This document shows, in pieces, positions 23,861 through 31,619 of a stretch of DNA of 64,000 nucleotides (within the stretch, counting starts at the first letter, position 1; each line of letters starts with the position of its first letter). A model generated the notes under the pieces. The model was given only the letters and a program-made list of their open reading frames with translations. It did no database searches and had not been told where the DNA came from. The stretch lies in assembly GCA_002699585.1 (NCBI GenBank), contig PABP01000014.1, positions 620,001 through 684,000 of the forward strand, read 5' to 3'. The position numbers were made by a program, and so were the translations under genes. Source of the DNA: Anaerolineaceae bacterium (GTDB taxonomy: Bacteria > Chloroflexota > Anaerolineae > Aggregatilineales > Phototrophicaceae).

Positions 23861-25861
23861 ATGAACCGTATTCACATTGATGGCCCCTGGTTCAAGGACG
23901 AGCACGGGCTGTCCCTGTTGCTGCGCGGCGTCAACCTGGGGGGCAGTAGCAAACTACCGTATGGTCGCGCCAGTCATATTGCCACTAACTTTTTTGAACA
24001 TAAAGATGTCAGCTTTGTCGGGCGACCCTTCCGGCTGGAAGATGCCGATGCGCATTTTCGGCGGCTCAAACATTGGGGCCTGGATTTCGTGCGTCTGGTC
24101 GTCACCTGGGAAGCTATCGAGCACAGCGGCCCTGGGGAATACGATACAGATTATCTGGACTATCTACAGGCGCTCGTAGAAAAAGCTGCTGACTACGACA
24201 TCAACTTCTATATCGATCCGCATCAGGACGTATGGAGCCGTTTCAGCGGTGGCGATGGCGCCCCCGGCTGGACCTTCGACCTGATCGGCATGGACATCAC
24301 CCGCTTTAAGAATACCGGCGCGGCTATCGTCCACCAGACCTACGGCGATCCCTTCCCGCGCATGATCTGGCCCAGCAATTACAACAAGCTGGCCGCTGCG
24401 ACCATGTTTTCGCTGTTCTTTGGCGGCAACCACTTCGCCCCGGAAACCCAAATCGATGGTGTGCCCATTCAGGACTTTTTGCAGACGCACTATATCGATG
24501 CCTATAAGCAGGTGATGCAGCGCCTTGCCAATCATGACAACGTCATCGGCATCGGCAGCATGAACGAACCCTCGCCCGGTTTCATCGGCGATTATGATAT
24601 TCGCACGCCGGATCACCAACTGCGCATTGGTGATGTTCCCACACCGTACCAGACCATGCTGCTGGGTGCAGGCTTTTCGCAGTCGGTGGCCGTCTATGAC
24701 CTGACGCTGCTGGGTGTGCTCAAACGTGGCTCGCGCGTCATCCAGTGTGATGGTTACTCGGTCTATAAAGAGGGCTATCAATGTATCTGGCAGGAAAATG
24801 GCGTTTGGGATTTGGATAGCAAAGGGCTGCCGCATCTGTTGCGCGCCCATCACTTCGGCTATAAGCCCGATGGCACCCCCGCCAACTTCGCTGAGGACTA
24901 TCTGCGGCCCTTCGTCAACAAATTCGCGGCCAGCATCCGTGAAGTAGACCCGGAAGCGGTCATCTTCGTGGAACCCGACCCGGTGCTTCAGCATACGCCG
25001 CCCACCTGGACTGACCAGGACATCACCAATGTGGTTTATTCACCGCACTGGTACGATGGCGTGCTGCTGTTCACCAAGAAGTATTTCCCGTTTATTGGCT
25101 TTGATGCCTTCAATGTGCGCCCCATTATCGGCAAGGAAAACGTGCGCCGTTCATTCAAGACGCAGCTAGGGCGTCATAAGGGGTGGGCCAAAGCCCAGTT
25201 CGGTGATGTCCCCTGCCTGATTGGTGAAACGGGTATTCCCTTTGATTTAGACAACCGTATTGGCTATCGCTCCGGTGATTTTGATGTGCACGTCCGCGCC
25301 ATGGATCGCACTATGCGCGCCATCGAGGACAACCTGCTCAACGTCACACTGTGGAACTACACCTCGGACAATACCAACGTTCGCGGCGACTTGTGGAACG
25401 GCGAAGATTTGTCCATTTTCAGCCTGGATCAGCAGACCAACCCCGATGACATCAACAGTGGCGGTCGCGCTCTGGAAGCAGTCCTGCGGCCTTATGCCCG
25501 CGCCACCGCTGGCGAACCGCTGCGTATGGATTTTGATATTGATCGTGGCGTGTTTGAGTATGTATTCCGCCACGATGATACGATCTCCGAGCCGACCGAG
25601 TTCTATGTCCCCAATTACCAGTATCCTCAGGGCTATATCGTAGAAGTCAGTGACGGCGAGTATGACATCGACCGCGACAACCAGCGCCTGATCTATCGCC
25701 ACACGGATAAGGACATTCCGCATTTCGTCCGTATCCGTCCGCTGACAGCCCGCAACGAACCCAACCCTAACGCATTCTGGTACAACCGCCTACTCATCCT
25801 CAGCGCCGTGCTGATAGTGTTGGCGTGGTTCCTCAAACGCGGCAAAAATCAAGATAGCTAA
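23861..25861 (+). CDS. GH5-like (cellulase-family) glycoside hydrolase with a C-terminal membrane anchor
   Basis: 666 residues. The TIM-barrel starts with RGVNLGGSSKLPYG and continues with FVRLVVTWEAIEHSGPGEYD and FYIDPHQDVWSRF. The acid/base candidate is Glu236 in GIGSMNEPSPG and the nucleophile candidate is Glu456 in CLIGETGIPFD, both in the GH-A positions. The large insert between them and the overall plan recall endoglycoceramidase-type GH5 enzymes. A C-terminal beta sandwich (about 540-635) is followed by one hydrophobic segment (LLILSAVLIVLAWFL) and a basic end (KRGKNQDS). No signal peptide is visible, which makes the anchor's orientation uncertain: the catalytic domain may face the cytoplasm. 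Substrate probably a glucosyl- or cellobiosyl-linked lipid or glycan, by family only. Confidence 0.82.
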   Translation: MNRIHIDGPWFKDEHGLSLLLRGVNLGGSSKLPYGRASHIATNFFEHKDVSFVGRPFRLEDADAHFRRLKHWGLDFVRLVVTWEAIEHSGPGEYDTDYLDYLQALVEKAADYDINFYIDPHQDVWSRFSGGDGAPGWTFDLIGMDITRFKNTGAAIVHQTYGDPFPRMIWPSNYNKLAAATMFSLFFGGNHFAPETQIDGVPIQDFLQTHYIDAYKQVMQRLANHDNVIGIGSMNEPSPGFIGDYDIRTPDHQLRIGDVPTPYQTMLLGAGFSQSVAVYDLTLLGVLKRGSRVIQCDGYSVYKEGYQCIWQENGVWDLDSKGLPHLLRAHHFGYKPDGTPANFAEDYLRPFVNKFAASIREVDPEAVIFVEPDPVLQHTPPTWTDQDITNVVYSPHWYDGVLLFTKKYFPFIGFDAFNVRPIIGKENVRRSFKTQLGRHKGWAKAQFGDVPCLIGETGIPFDLDNRIGYRSGDFDVHVRAMDRTMRAIEDNLLNVTLWNYTSDNTNVRGDLWNGEDLSIFSLDQQTNPDDINSGGRALEAVLRPYARATAGEPLRMDFDIDRGVFEYVFRHDDTISEPTEFYVPNYQYPQGYIVEVSDGEYDIDRDNQRLIYRHTDKDIPHFVRIRPLTARNEPNPNAFWYNRLLILSAVLIVLAWFLKRGKNQDS

Positions 25862-25867
25862 ATAGAC

Positions 25868-25895
25868 GTAGTGGCACAATATATTGTGCCACTAC
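25868..25895. repeat. REP-like palindrome, family A variant with paired changes
   Basis: GTAGTGGCACAATA followed by its exact reverse complement. It differs from the common form at one position in each arm (G to T, C to A), which keeps the 28-base palindrome perfect. It sits seven bases after the GH5 stop and 37 bases before RAYT copy 2. Confidence 0.88.
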
Positions 25896-25931
25896 ACAAA
25901 CATTCAAAAATGTTTTGGCCTGTGATCCCCC

Positions 25932-26528
25932 ATGAAACATCACCGAAAACACACCCGACGCTCGATTCGATTACGGCATTACGATTACCGCGATCCAGGC
26001 GCATACTTCGTCACGATATGCACCTATCGAAATCACTGTGTTTTTGGCAACGTCCAGGACGACGCAGTCATCCTCAGTGATCAAGGCCTGATTGCAAAGT
26101 CAATTTGGGAGCAAATTCCTACCCATTTTTCGTTTATTACCCTGGATCATTTTGTCATCATGCCGAATCATGTGCATGGCATTTTGCTTATAGGAGAAAA
26201 TGCCAACAACCTTCATACAAGAGAACAACCCGATACACAAACAGACGTAGGGGCACAATATATTGTGCCCCTACACCAGATAAAACGGTCGTTTGGCTCA
26301 ATGGTTGCTGGTTCGCTTCCGAGTATCATACGCACCTACAAAGCTGCAGTCACACGGGAAATCAATCGAGTTTGCAACACATCGTCTTCTAAAATCTGGC
26401 AGCGAAATTACTATGAACACGTTATTCGAGACGAGCGTGATTTGAATCGTATTCGTGAATATATACAGACCAACCCTTCAAGGTGGGCGCAAGACGAATA
26501 CTATCGAGAAATTGAGAGCGGCCTCTGA
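25932..26528 (+). CDS. REP-associated tyrosine transposase (RAYT, Y1 HUH family), copy 2
   Basis: 198 residues, clearly homologous to the copy at 10798. It has the start RRSIRLRHYDYRDPGAYFVTICTY, the HUH motif in VIMPNHVHGILL, the tyrosine helix WQRNYYEHVIRDERDLNRI, and the end QTNPSRWAQDEYYREI. A 28-base family A palindrome lies in frame at codons 106-115, exactly where copy 1 has it. Another perfect palindrome sits 37 bases upstream of the start. The two genes differ at many other positions, so the embedded palindrome has either been conserved or inserted by the same route twice. Upstream, ATCCCCC gives a poor ribosome-binding site. Confidence 0.9.
   Translation: MKHHRKHTRRSIRLRHYDYRDPGAYFVTICTYRNHCVFGNVQDDAVILSDQGLIAKSIWEQIPTHFSFITLDHFVIMPNHVHGILLIGENANNLHTREQPDTQTDVGAQYIVPLHQIKRSFGSMVAGSLPSIIRTYKAAVTREINRVCNTSSSKIWQRNYYEHVIRDERDLNRIREYIQTNPSRWAQDEYYREIESGL
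26247..26274. repeat. REP-like palindrome, family A, inside RAYT copy 2
   Basis: An exact 28-base palindrome identical to those at 5210 and 11110, read in frame as VGAQYIVPLH. Confidence 0.9.
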
Positions 26529-26554
26529 ATACTAGAGGCATGTCTTGTCACCAT

Positions 26555-27460
26555 CTAATTCATATACCCATTTGTTTGATGACTAATCCCCGCATACGCC
26601 GCCTTCAACCCGGCGATGTCGATCTTCTTCATTTGCAGCATAGCCTGCATCACCCGACCTGCCTTCTCCGGGTCCGGGTCGCTCAACAACTCCGGCATCA
26701 CACTGGGGATAATCTGCCAGGACACGCCGAACTTGTCTTTTAACCAGCCGCACTGCTCAGCTTCGGGAACAGCCGACAAGGCCTCCCACAGGCGATCCAC
26801 CTCATCTTGATCCTCGCAGGTGACGTGAAACGAGGTGGCTTCGGTGAAAGTAAATTGATGATCGGCGTCGCTGTCCATCGCCATGAAATCCTGATCATAC
26901 AGCTTGAACTGCCCGTGCTGAATACGGCCTGACTCGTCTTTTTGCACAAAACCAATGCTGCTGCCATCGAAAAGGGCGGTATACATCTGCATGGCGGCTT
27001 CTGCATGGCCGCACTGCTCGCCAACGAACATCAGCATGGGCGTAATCTGCTGCGGACCCTCGCCCAGGGTGAGCTGCCAGGACACGCCGTATTGATCGTT
27101 CAGCCAACCGTACAACTCACTGAAAGGGTAGGCTTGCAGCGGCATCAGCACTTCGCCATCGACGAACAACTGCTCCCATAAGGCAATCAGTTCTTCTTTG
27201 GATTCGCAGGTCACGAAAAACGAAATCGCAGGTGTGAAGTTAAATACCGGCCCACCATTTAGCCCGACGAACGTCAGTCCGGCAATCTCGAACGAGGCCG
27301 TCATGACTTTGCCTGCCATATCTGCCATCGGACCTTCTAGTGGCCCCTCTGGGTAGCGGCTGATGTCTTTTATTGAGCCATTGGCAAAACAGGATGTATA
27401 CAGGTTGGCGGCTTCTTCCGCCTGGTCATCGAACCATAGATAGGGTGTGATCTTTTGCAT
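26555..27460 (-). CDS. VOC-superfamily protein with two PhnB-like domains
   Basis: 301 residues made of two copies of a roughly 140-residue glyoxalase-fold domain. Both carry the PhnB / 3-demethylubiquinone-methyltransferase-like pattern: ITPYLWFDDQAEEAANLYTS then SFFVTCESKEELIALWEQL and GWLNDQYGVSWQLT in the first, and ITPMLMFVGEQCGHAEAAMQMY then SFHVTCEDQDEVDRLWEAL and GWLKDKFGVSWQII in the second. Despite the old name, members are of unknown activity and probably bind a small ligand. It is probably cytoplasmic. It converges with RAYT copy 2, with 26 bases between the two stops. Confidence 0.88.
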   Translation of the reverse strand: MQKITPYLWFDDQAEEAANLYTSCFANGSIKDISRYPEGPLEGPMADMAGKVMTASFEIAGLTFVGLNGGPVFNFTPAISFFVTCESKEELIALWEQLFVDGEVLMPLQAYPFSELYGWLNDQYGVSWQLTLGEGPQQITPMLMFVGEQCGHAEAAMQMYTALFDGSSIGFVQKDESGRIQHGQFKLYDQDFMAMDSDADHQFTFTEATSFHVTCEDQDEVDRLWEALSAVPEAEQCGWLKDKFGVSWQIIPSVMPELLSDPDPEKAGRVMQAMLQMKKIDIAGLKAAYAGISHQTNGYMN

Positions 27461-27663
27461 GGCGTGTTCTCTCTTTTTGTCTTCAACGACACGCCTATTT
27501 TAGACCAAATGTTCTATTCTGGCAAGCGAAATATTACTCCTCATGCATTTAGCCATTGTTAAGCATTTTCTGGTATCATCGCCCTCAGTGGCCATTTTCG
27601 GCCAACATGACCCGCTAAAATGACAATCTAGTGACCAACCATAGTGGATGAGGATCAAATCAG

Positions 27664-28542
27664 ATGGGGTTATTTGATGACCTGCTGAACCGGCGCAAGC
27701 AGGAGCAAGAAGCCAAGTCCAGCAAGCGACTGCCACCCGGCCAATCGCTCACCAAAAAATTCCCGGTGCTGACCTACGGCCCCAACGCGCGTTTTGACGT
27801 CAACACCTGGGATATGCGTTTCTTCGGGGAGGTCCGGCCCAAATCAGAAGACATGACTCACGAAGGTGAAATCGGCGTATTAGCAGCGGATGCCTACCAG
27901 CTTTACAACGAGATTTTCTGGGAGCGCGACCATAACAAGGCCATCGCCGCCGCCTCACCGGAGTTGCAAGAGGCGATCCGCGCCCAGGCTGGGACAGTTA
28001 CGTTCGATAGCCAGGAAAAAGCCGCTGAGGCCGTTAACGCTGTCATCACCAACCCGACTGAAACCAAGACGGTCAGCAATGACAACATGCTCCGCTGGAA
28101 CTTTGAGCAGTTCTTGACCCTGCCAACCGTGGAAGTCTTCACAGATATTCACTGTGTCACCCGCTGGAGCAAGTTCGATACCACCTGGGTTGGCGTTCGC
28201 TTCCGCGATTTCTGTGAGGCGTTCCTGACGGTCAGTCCGCAGGCCAATTACGTCATCGCCCACTGCGATTACGGCTACACGACCAATCTGCCCATAGACG
28301 CCATGATGGAAGATGACGTGCTGCTGACCTACACTTACGAAGGCATGCCCATCGAACCTGATCATGGTGGACCAGTACGCTCATTTGTGCCGCAGCGCTA
28401 CTTCTGGAAGAGCGCCAAGTTCCTGCGCGGCATCGAGTTCAGCGCTGATGACAAACCCGGCTTCTGGGAGCGCAACGGTTATCACAATGATGGTGACCCC
28501 TTCAAAGAGGAGCGCTACGGCAGCCGCCGAGGCTTCTTCTAA
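27664..28542 (+). CDS. Soluble sulfite-oxidase-like molybdopterin protein with an unusual insert
   Basis: 292 residues. The N terminus (LPPGQSLTKKFPVLTYGP) and C-terminal half (WVGVRFRDFCEAF, VIAHCDYGYTTNLPIDAMMEDDVLLTY in parts, DHGGPVRSFVPQRYFWKSAKFLRGIEF in parts) match the short soluble sulfite-oxidase-like oxidoreductases. The Mo-ligand cysteine is Cys164 in FTDIHCVTRWSKFD. Relatives are usually about 200 residues. Here about 75 extra residues (roughly 62-140, alanine- and glutamate-rich and helical) interrupt the domain before the core. No signal or twin-arginine motif is seen, so the protein looks cytoplasmic. Partner and substrate unknown. Confidence 0.85.
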   Translation: MGLFDDLLNRRKQEQEAKSSKRLPPGQSLTKKFPVLTYGPNARFDVNTWDMRFFGEVRPKSEDMTHEGEIGVLAADAYQLYNEIFWERDHNKAIAAASPELQEAIRAQAGTVTFDSQEKAAEAVNAVITNPTETKTVSNDNMLRWNFEQFLTLPTVEVFTDIHCVTRWSKFDTTWVGVRFRDFCEAFLTVSPQANYVIAHCDYGYTTNLPIDAMMEDDVLLTYTYEGMPIEPDHGGPVRSFVPQRYFWKSAKFLRGIEFSADDKPGFWERNGYHNDGDPFKEERYGSRRGFF

Positions 28543-28568
28543 AGCGCACGATCTGCCCAATCCAAAAT

Positions 28569-28586
28569 GCCTTCCAGCCGGAGGGC
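28569..28586 (+). terminator. Terminator after the sulfite-oxidase-like gene
   Basis: GCCTTCC / GGAGGGC stem (one G-T pair), loop AGCC, then GTTTTT. The same hairpin sequence is used after the next gene. Confidence 0.85.
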
Positions 28587-28731
28587 GTTTTTCGTCTAGA
28601 TTCGACTCAAATTTCGCGTCTTAAACAGGACTTATCTTAAATAACACGCTTCTTGGACACAGGTGCACGCAGGTTTATGTCTATGCGCTAGAGTGTGTGT
28701 ATAAGTCCGCTCAAGACAAGGAGATACACAT

Positions 28732-29274
28732 ATGTCTACTACGATGATACCTAGTGATGAAGCCACTCGTGACCAGTTGCACCTCGCGAAACAACAGGGC
28801 GAAGCACTGGGAAAAGCGCTGCAAGAAATGATTCAGAATGAAGCCCATGGTGAAGAAAAGCGCGTGGGCGATTACCTGGTCGGCTATGCAGTTGAACACG
28901 CCGAAGGCATGTATCGCATGCAAGCTGGCGAACTGGAATGGTATGAGCCGCAAGAAGAAAATGCCCATATTGAAATTTCTGTGCGCGATGCCGAAGATGG
29001 CCGCTTCATCCCTGGCCTGACCGTGCGCCTTACGGTCCTCAATGAAAACGAAGAAGAAATTGATACCAACGAGCAGCCTTTTATCTGGCATCCCTGGTTG
29101 TATCACTATGGCCGCAACTGGGTGCTCCCCAATGATGGCAATTACATCTTCCACGTTTTTATCGAAGCGCCGCAGTTCATGCGCCACGATAAGAAAAATG
29201 GTAAGCGCTACTCGGACCCCGTGCATGTCGAGTTCAAGAACGTGAAAATTGAAACCGGGCAGAAGCACAGCTAG
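28732..29274 (+). CDS. Tp34/P19-like (iron-transport-associated) beta-sandwich protein without signal peptide
   Basis: 180 residues. The region after residue 45 follows the Tp34/P19 layout: VGDYLVGYAVEHAEGMYRM, HIEISVRDAEDGRFIPGLTVRLTV, and FIWHPWLYHYGRNWVLPNDGNYIFHVFIEAP, the last with the HYGxN motif of that family. Known members are secreted or lipid-anchored metal-binding proteins working beside FTR1-type iron permeases. Here the N terminus (MSTTMIPSDEATRDQLHLAKQQGEAL) is hydrophilic and no permease gene is nearby. A role in handling a divalent metal is inferred from the family only. AAGGAG stands seven bases before the ATG. Confidence 0.6.
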   Translation: MSTTMIPSDEATRDQLHLAKQQGEALGKALQEMIQNEAHGEEKRVGDYLVGYAVEHAEGMYRMQAGELEWYEPQEENAHIEISVRDAEDGRFIPGLTVRLTVLNENEEEIDTNEQPFIWHPWLYHYGRNWVLPNDGNYIFHVFIEAPQFMRHDKKNGKRYSDPVHVEFKNVKIETGQKHS

Positions 29275-29302
29275 CGTACCGCTTTACAGCTAAAACATCA
29301 GA

Positions 29303-29330
29303 AACGCCTTCCAGCCGGAGGGCGTTTTTT
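29303..29330 (+). terminator. Terminator after the Tp34-like gene
   Basis: AACGCCTTCC / GGAGGGCGTT, loop AGCC, then TTTT. The central 18 bases are identical to the terminator at 28569. Confidence 0.9.
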
Positions 29331-29411
29331 GTTGCCGTCTACCTCTGTCTTCGGCTCTTTCTAAGCAACATAGTCGCAAGTAAAAGTCCCCTCACATCAC
29401 GGGGAGGGGAT

Positions 29412-30407
29412 TTAGGGGAGGGGTTTTTCACCCCGCTTGGCCAGCCGCAGCGCGCCCCACGCCAGCAGACCATACAGCCCCAGGCCGAGCGCCGCCGCGA
29501 CCATCTGCCGCAAGACAAAGGGGCGGTTGTCTGGATACCAAGTATCGGTGGTAGTGTTGTGCTGGATAGCAAACATAGAAGTTTGGCCTATTGGCCGCAT
29601 GATATTCGCAGAAATTAATACCCCTTGATCTGTAAATGAAAGAGCACTTGTATTTGCTGTTTCAATCACACGCCAATATGTGGAGCCTTTTGGCCATCTG
29701 TATTGATTCTCATAGGAGACATTGGGTTTGTTTGTAACCAGTATAGGATAGGTGAATACGATAATAGCAGCAAATATAAGAGAAATGATGTAATGACTAA
29801 CAAGTATTTTAAGATAAATCACTTGAGCGGATCGTTTATGCCAGAACAATGTCAGTGCGACCAATAAAGATTGATTTACCACACTGAATAGCATGATTAC
29901 GACGAGCGCTAGGAGTATTGTTTCTAATTGTGGATAGAGTTGTACGTGCGGATAGACATCCATGGTGCCGCGAATGTTCTGTTCACTAATGTAGATGTAA
30001 GGATTTAGGAATCCTTGAATGGGGTGGGCTGGATGCCGCAGTGATAGTGTAAGCCAGTCCAAATTACGTGGACTCATATGCAGATACTGCACAAAGGCCA
30101 GTGACAGCCCCATCTTAGGAATGATAAGCGCCGCGTGCCAGGGCCACGCCCGTTTTATTGCCTGCTTCCACAGTCGGATGGTTGGGCTGGTAACGTGTGG
30201 GGAAGGGTCGCTGTTTTTGCGTTTGCCGCTGGCGACATCCAGCGTGGTGCGGATGGTTCCGATGGCGATCAAAAAGTGGGCCAGCATGATGACAAGCACG
30301 CTTGCCAGCAAGAGTTTACTATGGTCGGCTGTGTAATAGGTGAACAGCGGTGTCAGGCCGAAGGCATACGCGGCCCCTATCACGGTGATGCGCAGTCGAT
30401 TGAACAT
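29412..30407 (-). CDS. Hypothetical membrane protein
   Basis: 331 residues with about six hydrophobic helices (FGLTPLFTYYTA, LLASVLVIMLAHFLIAIG, ALIIPKMGLSLAFVQYL, ILLALVVIMLFSVVNQSLLVAL, YIISLIFAAIIVFTYPILV, MVAAALGLGLYGLLAWGAL) and an outer loop of about 75 residues between the fifth and sixth. The central part of the gene (about 29560-30000) is clearly richer in A and T than its surroundings. I recognise no family. A helix arrangement like that of an ABC-2-type permease is possible, but no ATPase gene is adjacent. Confidence 0.65.
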   Translation of the reverse strand: MFNRLRITVIGAAYAFGLTPLFTYYTADHSKLLLASVLVIMLAHFLIAIGTIRTTLDVASGKRKNSDPSPHVTSPTIRLWKQAIKRAWPWHAALIIPKMGLSLAFVQYLHMSPRNLDWLTLSLRHPAHPIQGFLNPYIYISEQNIRGTMDVYPHVQLYPQLETILLALVVIMLFSVVNQSLLVALTLFWHKRSAQVIYLKILVSHYIISLIFAAIIVFTYPILVTNKPNVSYENQYRWPKGSTYWRVIETANTSALSFTDQGVLISANIMRPIGQTSMFAIQHNTTTDTWYPDNRPFVLRQMVAAALGLGLYGLLAWGALRLAKRGEKPLP

Positions 30408-30503
30408 AGACGTACCTTGCTTCCCCGAAAATCCTGTTCCCAGGGTAGCACGGCGTATGCTAGAAAAACTGCACGGTTTTCAGACGGTTACCCGCCGTAA
30501 CCC

Positions 30504-31283
30504 CTAACGGTCGATGCGGATGCTTTCCCACTCGGCAGTGAGTTCGCATAACCAGCTCAGGGCGCTGTAGCGCTCGTAAGCAATGTTGCTGACAACCGCG
30601 TACTGCTCATCGGTCAACTCACTAAATGGCATATCAAACGCCGGGAAATCGCCATCGATCAGATAGGGTACATTGCCTTTGTTGCGCGCTTTTTCCGCAG
30701 TCATATGGATGATCTCGCGGAAGGTCACGCCATCCGGTGGCTGGATGCCCAGGCGCTCCAACTCGGTTGCCCGTGCGCGCCAGTTCCAGGCTTCGGCCCG
30801 GTCGCGCATCAGCAGCAGCGAACGCGCTGGGCGCAAATTCGCCCGCCAGATGAAGTCGATACTCGGTGTCATCACATCCAGCGGATTGAGTACATCATAT
30901 GGCTCGAACTGCGTATCAAACGCCGGGATGGCATCCAAATAGCGCAAAGACCACAGCATCACCCCCAGCGATTCCACCCGCCAACTCAGCGCCGTGACGG
31001 TACGTTCACGCCAGCTTCCGAGTGGTTTTTCTAAGAGATTGCGTTCGCTATCAATGAGGTGGGTTAGGAGCTTTTCGTCTTCAATCCACTGTAGGAGTTG
31101 ATCGTTGAGATCGTGGAGTTTGGACTTTACATGTCGCCGACCATCAGCCGGTTGGGTATAGTCCGTTGGGCTTTGGAACTGTATTTCCAGTTCCCCGCGT
31201 TGAAGAATGGCCCCCAAGCACAGGGCGCGGTAGGCAACAGCCCTGGCACTCTGTATTCGCTCTTCGTGCATGGTGTATTCCAT
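30504..31283 (-). CDS. DUF4272 domain protein
   Basis: About 260 residues. The pattern ERIQSARAVAYRALCLGAIL, TALSWRVESLGVMLWSLRYLD, LRPARSLLLMRDRAEAWNWRARA and AYERYSALSWLCEL is that of DUF4272 proteins, whose function is unknown. The frame is open to an earlier ATG at 31343. A likely -10 element (TATATT) lies inside that stretch and the domain begins after it, so the later ATG at 31283 is preferred; 31271 is a second option. Mainly helical and cytoplasmic. Confidence 0.75.
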   Translation of the reverse strand: MEYTMHEERIQSARAVAYRALCLGAILQRGELEIQFQSPTDYTQPADGRRHVKSKLHDLNDQLLQWIEDEKLLTHLIDSERNLLEKPLGSWRERTVTALSWRVESLGVMLWSLRYLDAIPAFDTQFEPYDVLNPLDVMTPSIDFIWRANLRPARSLLLMRDRAEAWNWRARATELERLGIQPPDGVTFREIIHMTAEKARNKGNVPYLIDGDFPAFDMPFSELTDEQYAVVSNIAYERYSALSWLCELTAEWESIRIDR

Positions 31284-31619
31284 CGCAGACTTCGACAGGC
31301 CCCAATTGCCTGTGTCGTACAATATAAGAGTGCCATGAGACACGCAATTTTTGAAGGCTGGACTTGTGTCAAATAAGCGGGTGATTGCTGTTTGTTGATC
31401 TTATCTTGCAGCGACGCAGGTCCGTTACGGTGGGTAATCGACGTATAAAAGCCATAAAATCTTATTGTGCATGTGGCTACCCTGTATTATTGTTGTTTAA
31501 GTGTCATTATTCTAAAACTGTATTCAAACCAAGTGTCCCAGGCTTTTCTATCCATGTTTTGTGTGCAGCACTGTGGACAAAATGCTGTGCAAACGGGACA
31601 ATACTGAAGGAATTGATGC
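31284..31619. other. Divergent intergenic region
   Basis: It contains the promoters of the DUF4272 gene (minus) and the BY-kinase gene (plus). AT content is high around 31450-31530. AAGGA stands nine bases before the ATG at 31620. No gene is seen. Confidence 0.45.

Noticed and set aside
24164..24994. Minus-strand open frame of 276 codons
   Set aside because: It is antisense to the GH5-like gene over its catalytic region. It arises from the GC-rich third codon positions of that gene.
30504..31343. DUF4272 gene started at the earliest ATG (31343)
   Set aside because: There is no ribosome-binding site there, a TATATT promoter-like element lies inside the extension, and the family domain begins later. 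The start at 31283 was preferred.
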